Source: Colletotrichum lupini (lineage: Eukaryota; Ascomycota; Sordariomycetes; Glomerellales; Glomerellaceae). From it: 64,000 nt of DNA. Positions 1-12,736 of the stretch are shown here, piece after piece. Position 1 is the first letter of the stretch. Every line of letters begins with the position of its first letter. The notes beneath the pieces are model-generated. The model did not search any database. It saw nothing but the letters and a program-made list of their open reading frames with translations, and had not been told where the DNA came from. The stretch is from assembly GCF_023278565.1 (NCBI RefSeq), contig NC_064677.1, positions 1,426,001 to 1,490,000 of the forward strand. Reading direction: 5' to 3'. Both the position numbers and the translations under genes were made by a program.

Positions 1-905
1 TAGTGTTTTACAGTAATCTGATCTTCACATATGATCGAGTACCCATAATCTTTACATCAAAGACTGGATAGACTAGGCTCCGTGGCGCTCGGTGGACTTT
101 TCGGCCGGCCCATTGTGGCGTTTGGTTGTGGCTTGTAGTTGAAGCCTCTGGCCTGAGTCCTGACTAGAAAAGACTAGCCTTCGACGGAGGAAAGCCATCT
201 TCAAGAAGTACATCTCCAAGTTGCTTTGTTTGTTCAGACTGGATGAATATTCGATGTCACGAATCACGCTAACATGGATATCCCGGACATTCCGGATAAT
301 AATCATTCATCGAACATCGAGTCCAGCGGTTCAAGATTTCCGATAACGGCTCGAAGCGTCCCGAACACTCCGAGCTCACCCTTCGGTTTCTCGAGCATAC
401 ATGGCCGATGGCATCTTTGCAAGAAAGAATACCAACCAACTCATCATGCGCGTGACTACGTACGCCAAGCTCTACCCCACGCTTGAGATCACTAAATTCA
501 GATTACCCCTCACTGCCAGCCAATCCTCCGAAGATATAAGCTGCAGTCTCGTTGCTTGAATTCGGCTCATTCACCGCTGGCTCATGTTGCATTACATGAA
601 CGCTACGCCCGATAGGAAGTTCGTAGGATGTCACGTAGGCACCATGAGGTGCGGACAACGCGGGCTTTGCAAGTGAGATTGGCTCATGGTATTGGTCGAA
701 GAAGACTCAATGGTCTTTCCTGGGTTTCTGCCTTGATTCTGCATGCTTATGGAACTTTTGAGCCTTGCAAGAGGGGCTCATGATATGACGAGCATACGGT
801 AATCCTCAAGACTGCATGTTTAAAAGTCAAGTAACTTGATCATTTAAGAACACTGGATCTTCGAGATCATCAAGAGAATCAAGGGAATACTGCAGTAGTT
901 CCATT
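1..905. other. Upstream intergenic DNA
   Basis: No reading frame here has a recognisable domain or consistent splice signals. The short open frames at 73-306 and 274-486 look like chance. Composition is normal and not RIP-like. It presumably contains the promoter and 5' leader of the peptidase gene starting at 906, but I see no motif that I can name. Confidence 0.6.
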
Positions 906-3900
906 ATGCGACAAACTCTTCTGTCATTGGCCTTGACGGCCACAAGTGTCTACGCTTGTCAGCGTGACTGGGCAGCGCTGAACCGCCGCATCAAGAGCCA
1001 CAGTCACCACGATCATGGTCACAAGAAACGAGACATGGCAGTGAATTACCCACCTTCTCTCACGGAATACGAGTCTATACTTGTGAACTCCTTTGATAGC
1101 AAATCGCTCGACGAATGGTCTCACTACTATACGTCTGGAGATCATCTTGGCGGACACAACCGAACTCTAGCTGAGTGGACGCAACAAAAGTGGATTGATG
1201 CTGGCTGGGATGCTTCCATTGAGGAATATTGGATCTGGTATACTGCTCCTCTTGAGACTACCTTGACTTTGAATAGACCGGATGGAAGCGTTCACAATGT
1301 CACTTTAATCGAGGACATGCTGGAGGAGGATCCTACTACTAGCTATCCCAACCGAATCCCGGCCTACCATGCCATGAGCGGAAGCGGCAACATCAGCGCC
1401 GAATATGTTCACGTCGGGTATGTTGACTCCAGAACCACACAATAATCGCTGTTAAGGGTCCTAACTTTTGGGTGCAGTCGCGGACAACGCGGAGATTTTC
1501 AGGCTCTAAAAGATGCTGGAATCGAATTGGAAGGCAAGATTGCGCTGTCCATGTACGGTGCGATTTACAGAGGAACCAAAGTGAAGAATGCACAGGTATG
1601 TCTCACTCGTTCTGCGGGACGGTTCCAAGAAGTTGACAATTCAGGACAACGGCATGATCGGGGCTGTTCTTTTCACCGATCCTCTTGATGACGGAGAAAT
1701 TACCGTTGCAAACGGCTACCTTGCGTACCCAGGTCAGTCCAGAACGGAGCCCCGTATGTCAGGTTCCACAAAGACATATTTGACTAAGACAATGGATGAC
1801 TCTAGATGGTCCAGCTAGAAATCCTTCTATGATCCAAAGAGGCAGTGTCCGTTTCTCCTCACTGTACTCAGGTGATCCATCTACAGTCGGATATGCATCA
1901 GAGAAGGATGGCCCTAGGAATGATGTGACTCCTTACAACCCAACCATTCCATCTGTGCCCATCAGCATGAAGGATGCGGTGCCATTGCTCGCCGCTCTTG
2001 ATGGAAGCGGCTTGTCCGCTGAGCAGGTCAACCGCAGCAGCTGGATTGGTGCACTGCCGAACATCACTTACAGCAGCGGTCCAACACCAGGTGCCACCCT
2101 TGATATGGTCCATTTCATGAACCAGACGGTCGCTCCCTCTTGGGATGTTATTGGTATCATCAATGGAACCCATCCCGACGAAGTCCTCATTATCGGGAAT
2201 CACCGCGACGCTTGGGTTATTGGGGGTGCAGCGGATCCAAACTCGGGCTCTGCAGTTCTTATAGAACTTTCCAAAGCCTTTGGCAAGCTTCTGGACAAGG
2301 GATGGAAGCCCCGTCGTACGATGTATGTATGCTGCTTCTGTGTTCCTTTCTTCATGCAAGGGCGGGGAGCAAAACTGATTCGACTTCTAGCATCTTGGGC
2401 TCTTGGGATGCTGAAGAATTTGGCCTGCAAAGGTCGACTGAATGGGTCGAAAGCCATCTGCCTTGGCTCGTGACGAACGCTGTCGCCTATTTGAACCTTG
2501 ATGTCGCTGTTTCGGGCCCCCGAACTGCTCTTTCTGGGTCAGGCGAGATCCAAACGGTCGCCATTGAAATGATGAAGAAGGTTCTTTTCCCTGAAGGTTG
2601 GGGGGTTGGACCAACCTTGTACGACATGTGGTTCAACACTACTGAGGGTGAGATTGCTCCTCTGGGAAGTGGCAGCGATTATGCTTCCTTTTACTACAAT
2701 GGCATTAGTGCTGTAAGTCTTCTGAAATACCCCTGACGAGATAGCTGAGACTGATACATAAGTATCGGATTAGAAGTCCAATTTAACCGCGGCATACAGC
2801 CGACTGCGCAGGGGCCAATTAGGGGCCCTATTTATAATTATTATAGCTAGCCTAACCTACGGTTAGAACCTCCTTTTTATACTTACTACGCAGATATTTA
2901 TATAATTTAATTAATCTCTTCGTTAACTACGGTTCGAACTAACTACTTTATGATAAGGATATTAATATTAATTAGTAATTAAATTTTATTATTATAAATT
3001 AGTAAAATATCTTATTATATAGAAAAGACGACTTCTTAATACCGTATAGGATAAGAGATTTATATTAATTAATTTTATAAAAGTAAATAAAAAAGGAGGC
3101 GATTCTCAAATACTATATAGAATTAAATAATTATAGCCCTTTATTATTTATAAAAGGTTAACGTTTACTACGTTAAACTACGTTAATTAATAAAACTACT
3201 TAAATAACTAGCTTTTTATTATTGCCCTAAGTAGCTTTTTTATTAAATAACTTTTTCATAGCCGGCTTATAATTAAAAATTAATTAATTAAATTAATAAA
3301 AAGAAATACTTATATAACGACTATTTACTTAATTAATTAGTATAATAAACGAGTTTAATAATATAATATAAAAGAGTATTACGTAATTAAAAAAGGGGAT
3401 CTCTAAATATAAATATTCTTACTTAATAATAAAAATAACCTTATAGAAGTTATTAAGTTAAGAGATTTATAGTATATAAAAAAGTTTATTATTATAAAGA
3501 TTTTATAAATATAACTTTAAGCTTACGATCTAAATAACCTCTTTATAGCTCCCTTAACTACTTCTTAAATATTATTTAGGAATATAATATAGGGGACGGT
3601 TTAATAAAAAAATAGGGGATTTAGAAGTCTTAATAATATTAAGTTAAGAATATTATAGATCTTAAAAATTAACTTAAGAAAAAAGTAACTACCCTAAAGT
3701 AGTTCTACGACCTCTTATTAAAATTATTATTAACTTAAAAAAAGGCTAAAAAAACGAGGATCTAAAGAAAAAGAAAAAAAATCCTCTAAAGGGCTACTAA
3801 AGGGCTTTTTTTTTTATTAATTCTTAGTACGAAATTATTAATTTTAAAAAATTAATTAAGTAATAAAAGGGATCGTTAATAAGTAATAATTACTTAACTA

Positions 3901-6900
3901 TAATTAAGCTATAAAAAAAACTACTTAAAGAATATAAAATAGGGTACCGAGAGGCTAAAAAAAATAAGATTTTTAAAATATTTAACCCTACTACGTATAA
4001 GCAATAAATAGGTATTTTTAATAAGTCCTTAAAATTTACGATTTTATAAAAAAGAGGGCTTAACTTCGTTAACTGTACTTAATAACTTATACGGTTCTTA
4101 ATAGCTTATATAGCTCTTTTATAAGCTACTTAGCGTCTATTTTTAACTATTCTTATTAAATACTACCCTAAAAGAGGTAGGTTAAAGAAGGAAGCTATTT
4201 AGAGATTATAAAAAGTACGAGGCTTAGGAGGTTAGAAATATATAAAATAGCGGAAATTAGTAACTAATAAAGATCCCGAGACTAATTATTATATCTTCTT
4301 ATAGTAATATAAACATTTATTATTATTATTATAAAAAGGAACTACTAAAACCTACCCTTTTATACTAAATAAAAAGGAGGATCTTAATAAGTATAATAAC
4401 TAGCGATTTAGAAAGGTAATAATAATTATTAAAAATAATAAAAATAAGAGTAATAGCGAGATAGCGAGAAGAAGCGGGAATCTCTTAAACTTTAATAAAT
4501 TCGTTAGGTAATAAAAGTACGGATTTATTATAATTAGTACGTAGATTAAATATATCCTCGTTAAGATTAAATACGTTAATAATTATTAATATAAATATAA
4601 GCTAAAATATAACCCTTAGTAAGTTAGAGTAAAAAAGAAGAGGACGAAACCCGATTTTAAATAGAATCCTAATCTTTTATAAATAAGTAAATATTAACTT
4701 AAATTATTAAGGGACGTAGATATATAGAATCGTAAATTAGCCTAACGGCGAGTAAATTAACGTAATATTAATCTATTTAACTAAGGTTTATAAGAAAAAG
4801 GGGCTATAAGAATAACCCCTATTTTATAAAATTATAAATAACCTTAGTTACTAGCTAAATAAATAATTTACGAGCGTAAGCTTAGGAATTATAAAAATAG
4901 TTAATAAATTCCTTTATAAACGAGGGGTATTATTAATATAATTATAATCGTAAGAGCTATATAAAATACTAATAGTAATAATTATAAAAAAGGAATTCGT
5001 ACTATAGAACTAAGTATAAGTTAATAAAGCGTATAATTGTTTTAACGAATTTAAAAAAAGGGTAAACGACTTAGATTTCCTCTTTATAATTACTAATAAA
5101 AATTTATTATTATAAAAGGATATACCGGGGTAAAATATAGTACTAGAAGTACGATAATTAATAATTTTATTTATTTCGATTTATAACTTATTATTATTAT
5201 TAATACGAAATTTAGTACCGATCGGCTAATAAAAAAGGAAGTAAACGACCTAAAATTATTAATAATACGTAGCGACGCAAGGATCGTATATAAATACTAA
5301 AATTCTAATAATAAATACGAAGTAATTTATAAACTTTAAAAAGATCTTCTTAAAGAAGAAATTATACTTTAGGGGGAAGTATAAGGTCTTATAAAAACCC
5401 TAGCGATATTTTATAATTATTATAAAAAAGTTAAAATTAGGGAATATTAGTACTATTTAGTAATTAATATTATATTTATAAGCAAAGCCTTTAATTATTA
5501 TTATAAAGCGGTACGTAATCTCGATCGAAATAACTTTTTTAATATAATTAATATAATCTAAAGCCGCTTTAAGACTTATAATAAGAACTTAGAGCTCTTA
5601 TTTAAACTACGAGCGATTTTTTTTATATTTATAGCTAGGATAATAGAGGGTAAATTGTAAGTAAAGATCCTTAAAGAGCTTATTAATTAAATTAATAAGC
5701 TAATAAAAACCTAGCTAAATAAGGGAATAAATAAATAGAAAGTTAGATATTTTTATACCGTAGTTTAGTGTATACTAAAGGTAAAAATAACCCTATACTA
5801 GGTACCTAAAGACTACGAGACGCTCTACTCGAGGCTAAGATTTAGTTTTAATATTAAAATAAGAATACCGTACTAAACCTATTTCTAAGTATATAACGGC
5901 CTTTATTAATAATATTAGGTCGATTAAACGTATAAAAAAAAAGAGGCTAAATACGGTAATCGCTAATAAAGAGGCTTAGATTTGTTAAATAAGTAAAGAT
6001 ATAACTTATAAATAGGGTAATAGAAGAAGTAATATTATATTTATAAAAAAAATAGATATTAATTAAGTAACTACTTTAAAAAAGAGCGTATTAAATTATA
6101 CGAATAGTATAAAAAGTCGAGGGTAATAAATAATAAAACTAGCCCTTATTAATTTAACTAATTCCTTATTATATATAAGGGCAAATCCGGGGGTATAAAA
6201 CTTAGTAACGGTAGTTAAAGTAGTAGCTTAAAGTATATACCCCTTATAAAAGATTTAGAAAATAAAGAAAATCTTACCCCCTATACTAATAAATTAGATT
6301 ATAATAAAATTAATAATATTAATTACTCTTTTTTTACCCCGTTAGCCTTTAGAAAATATACGAGGCTAAATAAATAGAGGGTAGTAGAAGCTCTTAATAA
6401 ATAAGTTTTTATTTATAAATAATAAGAGAAGGTCCTTTAAATAACGAATATAGAGGCGGCTAAAAAGGCGAATTTAATAAGGCTAAAGCTTATTTTCTTA
6501 ATAATTAAAAAGAAGACGTTATCTTTTTTAATATTTTAAAAAAAAGAATATAGTACTAAGTAAATTTAAGAATAGCTAGAGGGGTCCTTTTTATACTACT
6601 TAGATCCCTCGAATACTAAGCTTATATAAGTATTTTATATAAATAAAAAGTACGGCTTAAATAATTTTTATAAGATTATTTTAAATATTAGGGTATTATA
6701 ATAATTAACTAGAGGAAAAGGGTAATTTTAAGCGCTATAAAAGATCGTATTAGTAATACTTAATACGTTAATAATAAGTATTACGAGGATTAGTTTCGGC
6801 CTAAATAAGGAAATCGTCGCCCTAGGTATAATAAAAATAAAGACGTACTTCGGAACGATAACTTTCTATATTTTACTTATTAATACCCTATTTCTCTTAT

Positions 6901-9900
6901 ATTTAAAAAATATAAATTAACTAAGTATTATATTTAATAATACGAAAAACAGAATCTTTAGTAATAAGTACTTCGAAATAGTTAAATAATAATAGGGGCA
7001 TACGTTTATAAAACTTATTAATAATACGAAGTTAATTAATTACTTAATAAAAAGTAAGCTTAGAAAACTATACTAAAGATTTAGGTACCTATCGGTTACG
7101 AGGCTATATAACCTCTTAAAATAATTAAGTAATAATAATATTAAAATAGGGGTACTAAAGTAATTAATAAAAGTATCCTATTAATACTAAATAAATATAT
7201 AGAGCCTACGTAGATTTAAATTTAAATTACGTAATAAGCTTAACTTTAACTAGGAAATCGTTATTAATATTTTTTATTTAAATAGTTAGCTAGTACTATA
7301 TATAATTAACATAGCTATATCCTTCTAAGTAGGGTAATTCTTTTAGGATTTATAAATAAAAATAGTATAAATAGCCCTACGAAAAAGCTAGATCGATATA
7401 TACTAAGGACCGCTAGATAGTATTAGAACTAACGCTAGTACTAGCTTTAAGTTAGTAGAATTTAAAAATAATATAATAGCTTATAGTATATAGCTAAAAG
7501 TCGTACTTATTAAAGCGTACTATAGTATTAGAAAAGTAAAAAGGGCATATTAGTAATTAAAAAGGGTATTTAGAATTATTAAAAAAGAAAATCCGGATTT
7601 TACTAACGACGAATGCTTTTAAATAGTATTTAAATATTATAATAATACTATAGGGCTTAACGGACTTATATTAACGCTATTAGTATTTAGAGTATATTTA
7701 AAAACGACCTTAGCCTCGCTATTATTACTAAGTATAAGCTAACGAGCCTAAGTAATTAAAAAAGTAATATAAGTACTGCGCGAAGTAAGTATAAAAAAGT
7801 AAATTAATAAGGTAATTACTACGTATAATAAGCCTAATATAAGAGGTAATCTAAATATATTACTAAATTCGGATATATAAATATAATATAAAATTACTTA
7901 ATAATAAGCTAGGCTATATAAGTTAATTTCTATTAACGAGCGCTCTTATATAATTACGAGAGATCGTAATTAGTTATTTAAAGTATTAATTACGGTAATT
8001 AGACCGTACTATATAAATCCTAATAAGGTAATTTTTAACTTATAAAAAAAAACAGAGCTAAAGGAAACTATATAACCCGCAGTAGAGGTATAAGAAATTA
8101 TTTTTAATAAAATTGTTATAATAGTACTAATAAATAATAAAGAAAAAGAAATTACTAAAAAGGTACTAATATTACTAGTGAGATATTAGGAAAGACTACG
8201 ATAGTAAGCCCTAATATAATAATTTATTATTAGTAACGAGGTAATTAATACTTTTTATATAGTAAAAAAAAAGCCGATTTCGAGCTAGTAGTTAAACTAC
8301 GTAAAAAAAGCATAATTATAACTATTAAAAAGCCGTATAAAGAATTAAATCTTATTGAAATAAATACTCTTTATAATCGAGGGGTTTATTAATTTATTTT
8401 ATATAACTTAAAAAATATATAAACCTTTATATGTTTAAATTACGAATAGTTTATAAAATTAAAAAGAAAAGAATACCCTAGCTATACGAGAAGTTTAAAT
8501 ACGTAATTTAGGGGTATAGCGATATTAAAAAAGCGACGCTACTTATATAATCGCCTACTATATAGCGCTATAGCTAACGATTAATAATAGTATTAATAAT
8601 ATTATTATAAAAAAAGGGATATAAGATTTAGAGCCGTAATATTACCTAGGCTTATACTTAATTAGCTATAGGGCTTATAAGGAAAATCCTAGCCTATTTA
8701 CTAAAGGAAATAGCTAATAAGTACTTAAAAAGTACGATTATTAAAGTACTTAAGCTATTATATAAGCTCGTAAAATCGGGTACTTATTAATAAGCTATAT
8801 ATTACGATTTTTATATTAATTAATTATTAATAATCACCTCTATATATAACCCGTATTTACTAATTACGGAGTACGAAGGTAACTAATTTAGGATTATTAA
8901 AATATAGACTAACGATATATTAAGCCTATTTAATATTAACTTTATAAAAAAAGAGGATAAGGAGCTCTAAAAAGCGGGCTTTATAATAAAGCTAAAAGAG
9001 GTCCTTATAATAAATACCCCCCTAGTATTTAATAATAAAATTTTTATAATTAAAGGGGAAACCGTCGTTTTTTAATAAAAGGGGTAGGGTAAAAAGATTA
9101 ACCTCGTTAATCCGAATATAATTAACGTTAAAAAATAATATAAGGCTAAGCTTGCGTAAGGGGTATATATTATAAATATTTATTAACTTAAAATAACTTT
9201 TAACTATACTAAAGTAATATAAACTATAAATCTAACTAAATAAGATATTAAAGTATTTAATAAGCGGCTTAAGTAATAATAAACGAATCTTAATCGAGGT
9301 CTTATTTATTACCTAATTAACTTTACAATTAGTAAACTTTACGTCTTTATTAATAAGTTATTTATAAATAATAATAACCTTATTTCGTAATTAGAGTATA
9401 TTATTATCCTAATTAATAAGAGTATAAGCGAGAGCGAATTTATTATATATAGTAATATAATTTATTACTTATTAACTAAAAGTAAGTAAATAATAAGAAG
9501 TATATTAATATTAGAAGTTTATAGTATAGTTAATAGTATTAACCTTTCTTATATAATTTTAATAATACTAAAGAAGATTACTAATCGAATTAGCTTTTTA
9601 CCTATTTTAATAGTTATTTATACTAATTCTTATTTATTATATAAATACCTTATTAAATTAAGAATAACGAAGGAAAAGAGGCTTATAATTAATATTATAA
9701 CCCTTAGGTAATTATATAAAAGGCACGAGATATTTAAAATTCGTTAAATTAATAATAAAAATAACCTTATAAACGCTTTTATAAAAGTAGTACTAAATAA
9801 GGGATTAAAGTAATTCGTAAGTAATAGAAAAGTTATTATATAAATAAAGGGATAAGTTATATAAAAAGAGTAAAAAAAAGGAGGAAAAGGAGACGACTTA

Positions 9901-10843
9901 GTAAACGGGCCCGAGGTTAAATTATACCTCTAATTATAGTAATTAAATTAATAAAAAAAAGAAAACGTTAGTATTAAATTAAAAATCTAATTTAACCGCG
10001 GTATATAGCTAACTATATAGGGGCTAATTAAGGGCCCTATTTATAATTATCGTAGCTAGCCTAACTTATAATTAAAACCTCCTTTTTATACTTACTACGT
10101 AGATATTTATATAGTTTAATTAATCTCTTCGTTAACTACGGTTCGAACTAACTACCCTATAATAGGGATATTAATAATAAGTAAGATTAACATCGGATTA
10201 GACGGAGGCAAAACTGATCCGGTCTACTATTATCACGGGTAAAGCCAAATCTTTCACGTGATTTTCATGACGCATATGACTGATGGAGAGTAGACACTAC
10301 GATTCGTATACCTGGATGGCAAAGTTTGGAGACCCAGGCTTCAAGATTCATCGGGTAATGGGCCAGTGGCTCACCTTGGTCGCATATCACATCGCCGATG
10401 ATGTGATTATCCCCTGGGATCTGCCCAATGCCGGACGCGTGCTACGAAACCATTACGAGGATCTCAATGAGACCGTCGCCGGGGACTATCCCAGCCTAAG
10501 TCTATCACCCATCCACGACGCGATTACCGAGTTCGAGACCGCAGCCGAGCGCATCGCCACAGTGGCCAAACAAGCCCTCGCTTTCAACAACACTGCCCTC
10601 ATCGACGTTATCAACGGCAAGTACCGAGATTTCTCGCGTGGCTTCGCAAGCGCCGGCGGTCTCCCTGGACGCCCGACATTCCACAATGTCATAAGTGCTC
10701 CCGGTCTCGATAACGGCTACGGCGCCGATGTCTTTCCCGCCGTACAGGATAGTCTGAGCTCTGGCAATGAGACGCAGGCCCAAGAATGGGTAGAGAAGAG
10801 CGCATCTGCAATCTCCCGCGCAGCAGAGATCCTTGGCATCTGA
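906..10843 (+). CDS. Secreted M28 metallopeptidase, glutamate carboxypeptidase II/NAALADase type, with a 7.5-kb intron
   Basis: Seven exons are read: 906-1417, 1478-1595, 1645-1732, 1806-2322, 2391-2712, 10186-10238 and 10294-10843. They give 719 residues with every phase consistent. The start is followed by a signal peptide (about residues 1-18, ending VYA|CQRDW). Next come a PA-domain stretch (about 165-300), the M28 peptidase core and a C-terminal TFR-dimer domain (about 580-715, GLPGRP...HNVISAP). Family zinc ligands and catalytic residues are present: H372 in NHRDAW, D383 in GAADPNSG, E419-E420 in WDAEEFG, D448 in NLDVAVSG and H536 in YYYHG. The family removes C-terminal acidic residues from peptides; secretion is inferred from the leader and many N-glycosylation sites. 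Length matches the family. Intron 6 (2713-10185) contains a full LTR retrotransposon. No exon has a stop or frameshift, so the protein is intact if this intron is still spliced; otherwise translation stops at 2736. Confidence 0.88.
2763..2967 (+). repeat. TE1 5' LTR (205 bp)
   Basis: The start TATCGGATTAGAAGTCC corresponds to ancestral TGTCGG..., as still seen in the outer LTR of TE2. The end AGGATATTAATA corresponds to GGGATACTAACA. Thus TG...CA ends have become TA...TA by RIP. The outer (left) half keeps GC-rich stretches such as GCCGACTGCGCAGGGGCC, while the inner half is more mutated. Confidence 0.92.
9972..10176 (+). repeat. TE1 3' LTR (205 bp)
   Basis: Direct repeat of 2763-2967, following a purine tract. 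The inner start (TATTAAATTAAAAATCT) is strongly RIP-mutated compared with the 5' copy. The outer end keeps CCCTATAATAGGG. The ATAAG duplication at 10177-10181 follows directly. Confidence 0.92.
10186..10843 (+). CDS. Exons 6-7 of the M28 peptidase, separated from the rest by TE1
   Basis: This is the 3' part of the gene at 906. Exon 6 (10186-10238) reads INIGLDGGKTDPVYYYHG and supplies the last zinc-binding histidine. A 55-nt intron (10239-10293) follows. Exon 7 (10294-10843) reads HYDSYTWMAKFGDPGF onward and encodes the dimerisation domain. Exon 6 continues in phase 0 from the GISA that ends exon 5 at 2712, matching family proteins of the GISAVDF.FDGGKTDPV type. An automatic caller would probably start a false separate gene at the internal ATG at 10283. 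Neighbour: its stop lies 208 bp from the stop of the convergent receptor gene. Confidence 0.87.
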
Positions 10844-11051
10844 GATGTATAGATCTGTGTGTTCTGTTTTGCGTTTTTTTAATAGTATCTTACATAATGT
10901 GAATTGCATCTCAATACATCGCTCCAAAGAAATCTGAACATCAATCTGCTTTGCAGTACAGACAGGGTATTATCGATACTTTTCGCGCTCCTTCGCCAGT
11001 CCCATTAACACCAATAATGCCGTGTACGAATACAGGTGGTCAAATAGACGT

Positions 11052-12736
11052 TTACCAATCACTGAGTTTGCTTCCTTTCTGTGAGTCTCCGTACAACGAG
11101 CGATCACGATCGCTGGGAGAGATTTGCAACAAGCTATCGCTCGTAGTCAATCGCCTTAGCGGAACCCGGTCGGGCGTCAGGGTAGCGAACGAGTCCTTCT
11201 TCGTAGAATTCGCTGTCGAGCTCTCGGGGAGATCATCCGTCGCAATGGTCGCAATGTCCTGAGACACAATCTTGACGTTGCCGGAAGCTCTGGTGGAAGT
11301 TCTATTTGTGGAGATATTGGTGACGTAGAGTAGCTCGGGGAAGAGTCGTCGGACGAGAGCTCGGGCTGCTGGCATGCATGCCACGATTGTTCCAACGCAA
11401 AGCTCGATGTGGGACCATAGTGCCAGGCCAAAGAAGTCGTCTATTCATACGTCAGGAAGAGGAACTTTGAAAATCAAGGGTTACGTTAACTTACAGGTTG
11501 GGTTCCATGATTTGTTGAACTGTGCTACACTGCGCAAGCGAACGGCACTGACAATAGTGATGCTGTAACATGCAGATTAGTCGAAAGACATAGTAACAAA
11601 CGAGGGTGGCTGCACTCACAAGATGCCAACGCCAAACATGGACATAATACCGGCTTTCTGCCTCTTCTGCAGGTTGAGCTTGTAGATCTGCGTGGCTGGT
11701 AGAACCAGCATCCAGAGATCAAGAGCGATGTTGATGGCCGCATGAGAGAGAGCCATGGCCGACAAGTCAATGCAATAGCCGGGATGTCTGCCATCCCATC
11801 CAAACCAAAAGTAGCTGAGAGGTTTGCATTGGTTCAAGTTGACAATGACAAATGTGACGCACACAACAATATTGAAGATGTGCGTCGCCCACAAGATTCG
11901 GCGGAAAGTCTCGGTGAGTGCTCCGAAGATGCGTATGTAGAGGAATAGTATCGACGCTTTGATAACGGCAAGGGTCACAGAGTAGACAATCTCAAAAGCG
12001 AAGAAGCCCTGAAGTTGCGAGTTAGTCATGTTCTCAATGTCGTTGGGCTCCCGAACTTACCCTGATGAAATTTGTAATCTGATCCACCGTGAGCGTCCAA
12101 ATGTCTTTTCCGAATCCCTCTTGCCGTCCAAGATGTGTGGCGACCAAGAACGCAATCATCATTACCTTTGTAATCAAAGGTTAGCGAAGACCTCACTTCG
12201 GGATCGCTCCGCTAGACTTACGTATGCAAAGGTAATGGTCGTATCGTCCAACCCCCAAGTCGATAAACCTATCCATTTCGTCGCCAGTCGCATGGCAAAA
12301 AATAGTGTCACCATTGCGAAGAGAAATGACGGAACCCATGCGATGGAAACGCCTTCATCATGATAAGCGAATCCGCAGTCTTGCCATGTTCGATTCTTCG
12401 TGACTAGCAGGCCCGTGTTAGCATCTCCTGGCATCTTACAACAAGCAGCCATGATATTCTTACTCAAAGCTTGCTGCACGCTGCACTGGACCCGAACGCA
12501 ATGGATCACAGCCATGTTATAGTTCATGTCTTCGCAGAGACATGTCGAATTTCTGAACTGGCATGATGTATAGTCGAGGGGTTCGAATAGGCATGGTAAC
12601 TTGGGTAACTTGTCAGCACCTTCGAGTAAGGTTTAGTTCCTGAATTACTTACTGCGCAATCTGGCACATCATCGTAGAGGCCATACACTAATGGCAGGCT
12701 CGCCAAGAAAGATAGTAAAATAAGATATGGCTTCAT
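11052..12736 (-). CDS. CFEM-domain PTH11-like seven-transmembrane receptor
   Basis: Six exons on the minus strand are read: 12736-12653, 12599-12222, 12165-12061, 12008-11620, 11562-11495 and 11440-11052. They give 470 residues. A signal peptide (residues 1-19, MKPYLILLSFLASLPLVYG) leads into a CFEM domain with cysteines at 27, 31, 41, 48, 50, 62, 67 and 81/82 (PDCALPCL, STCLCED, AACC). Seven hydrophobic segments follow in PTH11-class order, with family motifs GLDD, KDIW and DQIT, KASILFLYIRIF, FWFGWDG, SHAAINIALDLWMLVLP and the FGVGIF segment. A hydrophilic Ser/Thr-rich cytoplasmic tail closes the protein. Receptors of this class sense surface or extracellular cues; the ligand is unknown. 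All five introns are 52-57 nt. The second exon start at 12599 was chosen because it restores the second and third CFEM cysteines. Confidence 0.88.

Larger units (their letters stand above)
2763..10176 (+). mobile_element. TE1: complete Ty1/copia LTR retrotransposon, heavily RIP-mutated, inside intron 6 of the peptidase gene
   Basis: Two 205-bp LTRs bound the element, and ATAAG is duplicated at 2758-2762 and 10177-10181. A purine tract lies at about 9953-9965 just before the 3' LTR, so the element reads on the plus strand. Reading through RIP stops (TAA/TAG where CAA/CAG is expected) gives copia Pol motifs. About 8475-8515 reads E-K-x-K-x-V-I-x-G-Y-S-D. About 8541-8600 reads LIxSPTIxRYSxRLI. 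About 8889-8945 reads GIxxMxTxDxLxLFN. An RNase H end of the form WINGNxNxxxAFTK lies at about 9735-9800. No intact ORF remains. It is the same family as TE2 (7.41 versus about 7.39 kb after removing TE2's nested insert). CpA and TpG are almost absent and CpG persists. Confidence 0.93.

Noticed and set aside
2764..10202. An 11-bp repeat ATCGGATTAGA at the left edge of TE1 and again in host exon 6 (10192-10202), which looks like a target duplication
   Set aside because: The left copy is inside the LTR (it matches TE2's LTR start) and the right copy is coding sequence of exon 6. The true duplication is ATAAG, which sits exactly outside the LTR ends defined independently by TE2.
10283..10843. 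Separate small gene starting at the ATG at 10283
   Set aside because: The frame is the last exon of the M28 peptidase. The first three codons belong to the intron, and the family sequence continues upstream through exon 6 to exon 5.
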